DNA from: Serratia sp. M24T3
GTDB lineage: Bacteria; Pseudomonadota; Gammaproteobacteria; Enterobacterales; Enterobacteriaceae
DNA: 64,000 nucleotides
Direction of reading: 5' to 3'
Assembly (NCBI RefSeq): GCF_000257645.1
Contig: NZ_AJHJ01000017.1
Coordinates: 17,955 to 81,954 of the forward strand
Both the position numbers and the translations under genes were made by a program. A model generated the notes under the pieces. The model was not told where the DNA came from and did no database searches. It saw only the letters and a program-made list of their open reading frames with translations. Each line of letters starts with the position of its first letter. Within the stretch, counting starts at the first letter, position 1. Positions 63,956 through 64,000 of this stretch are shown here, one piece after another.

Positions 63956-64000
63956 ATCGACAGGGAACAACGCAGCAGCAACGCGGTGTGAACAAGTCGT

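Overview
The window is a chromosomal segment around the replication origin of a gamma-proteobacterium of the order Enterobacterales. Protein sequences and gene order closely follow the Escherichia coli oriC region: ibpB-ibpA, yidQ/yidR/yidA, gyrB-recF-dnaN-dnaA, rpmH-rnpA-yidD-yidC-mnmE, yieE/chrR/adeP/yieH, phoU-pstBACS, glmS-glmU, atpCDGAHFEBI, rsmG-mnmG, oriC, mioC-asnC, viaA-ravA, kup, rbsDACBKR, yieP and a ribosomal RNA promoter. Several differences argue against E. coli itself: asnA is absent next to asnC, hsrA is absent between rbsR and yieP, and tnaCAB is absent after mnmE. A Yersiniaceae-type enteric (Serratia/Rahnella/Rouxiella/Ewingella group) is my best guess; I cannot assign a genus.

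Layout. 1-2907 (+): the end of a sugar-acid MFS transporter, a ghrB-type 2-hydroxyacid dehydrogenase and avtA. 2904-6593: small heat-shock genes with a heat-shock promoter and a likely RNA thermometer, then yidQ, yidR and yidA. 6724-9741 (-): a large A+T-rich orphan gene for a putative ADP-ribosyltransferase toxin or effector, lying between yidA and gyrB. 9900-16092 (-): gyrB, recF, dnaN, dnaA, with a 170-bp repeat-like insertion splitting dnaN from recF. 16093-20692 (+): dnaA/rpmH control region and rpmH to mnmE. 20761-21777 (-): a second A+T-rich orphan protein with an N-terminal layout like the first. 22261-26691: yieE, chrR, adeP, yieH and a TetR regulator that seems to start at CTG. 26772-31344 (-): phoU-pst operon with two Pho boxes. 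31618-36075 (-): a compact four-gene biosynthetic operon (PLP alpha-oxoamine synthase-like enzyme, methyltransferase, free-standing adenylation enzyme, GNAT acetyltransferase) wedged between pstS and glmS. 36506-47188 (-): glmS, glmU and the complete F1Fo ATP synthase operon. 47829-50403: rsmG and mnmG. 50490-50765: oriC. 50779-54765 (-): mioC, asnC, viaA, ravA. 55089-63029 (+): kup and the ribose operon. 63068-63757 (-): yieP. 63895-64000: an rRNA P1 promoter; the rRNA genes lie beyond the window.

Most of the window is core housekeeping: replication initiation and the clamp, RNase P and the membrane insertase, tRNA modification (mnmE and mnmG act together), phosphate uptake, amino-sugar synthesis and ATP synthesis. 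The accessory material is confined to three insertions in conserved intervals: the ADP-ribosyltransferase gene, the second orphan gene, and the four-gene biosynthetic operon. These are the best candidates for undescribed biology. All assignments are by eye from motifs and remembered family sequences; no database search was run.
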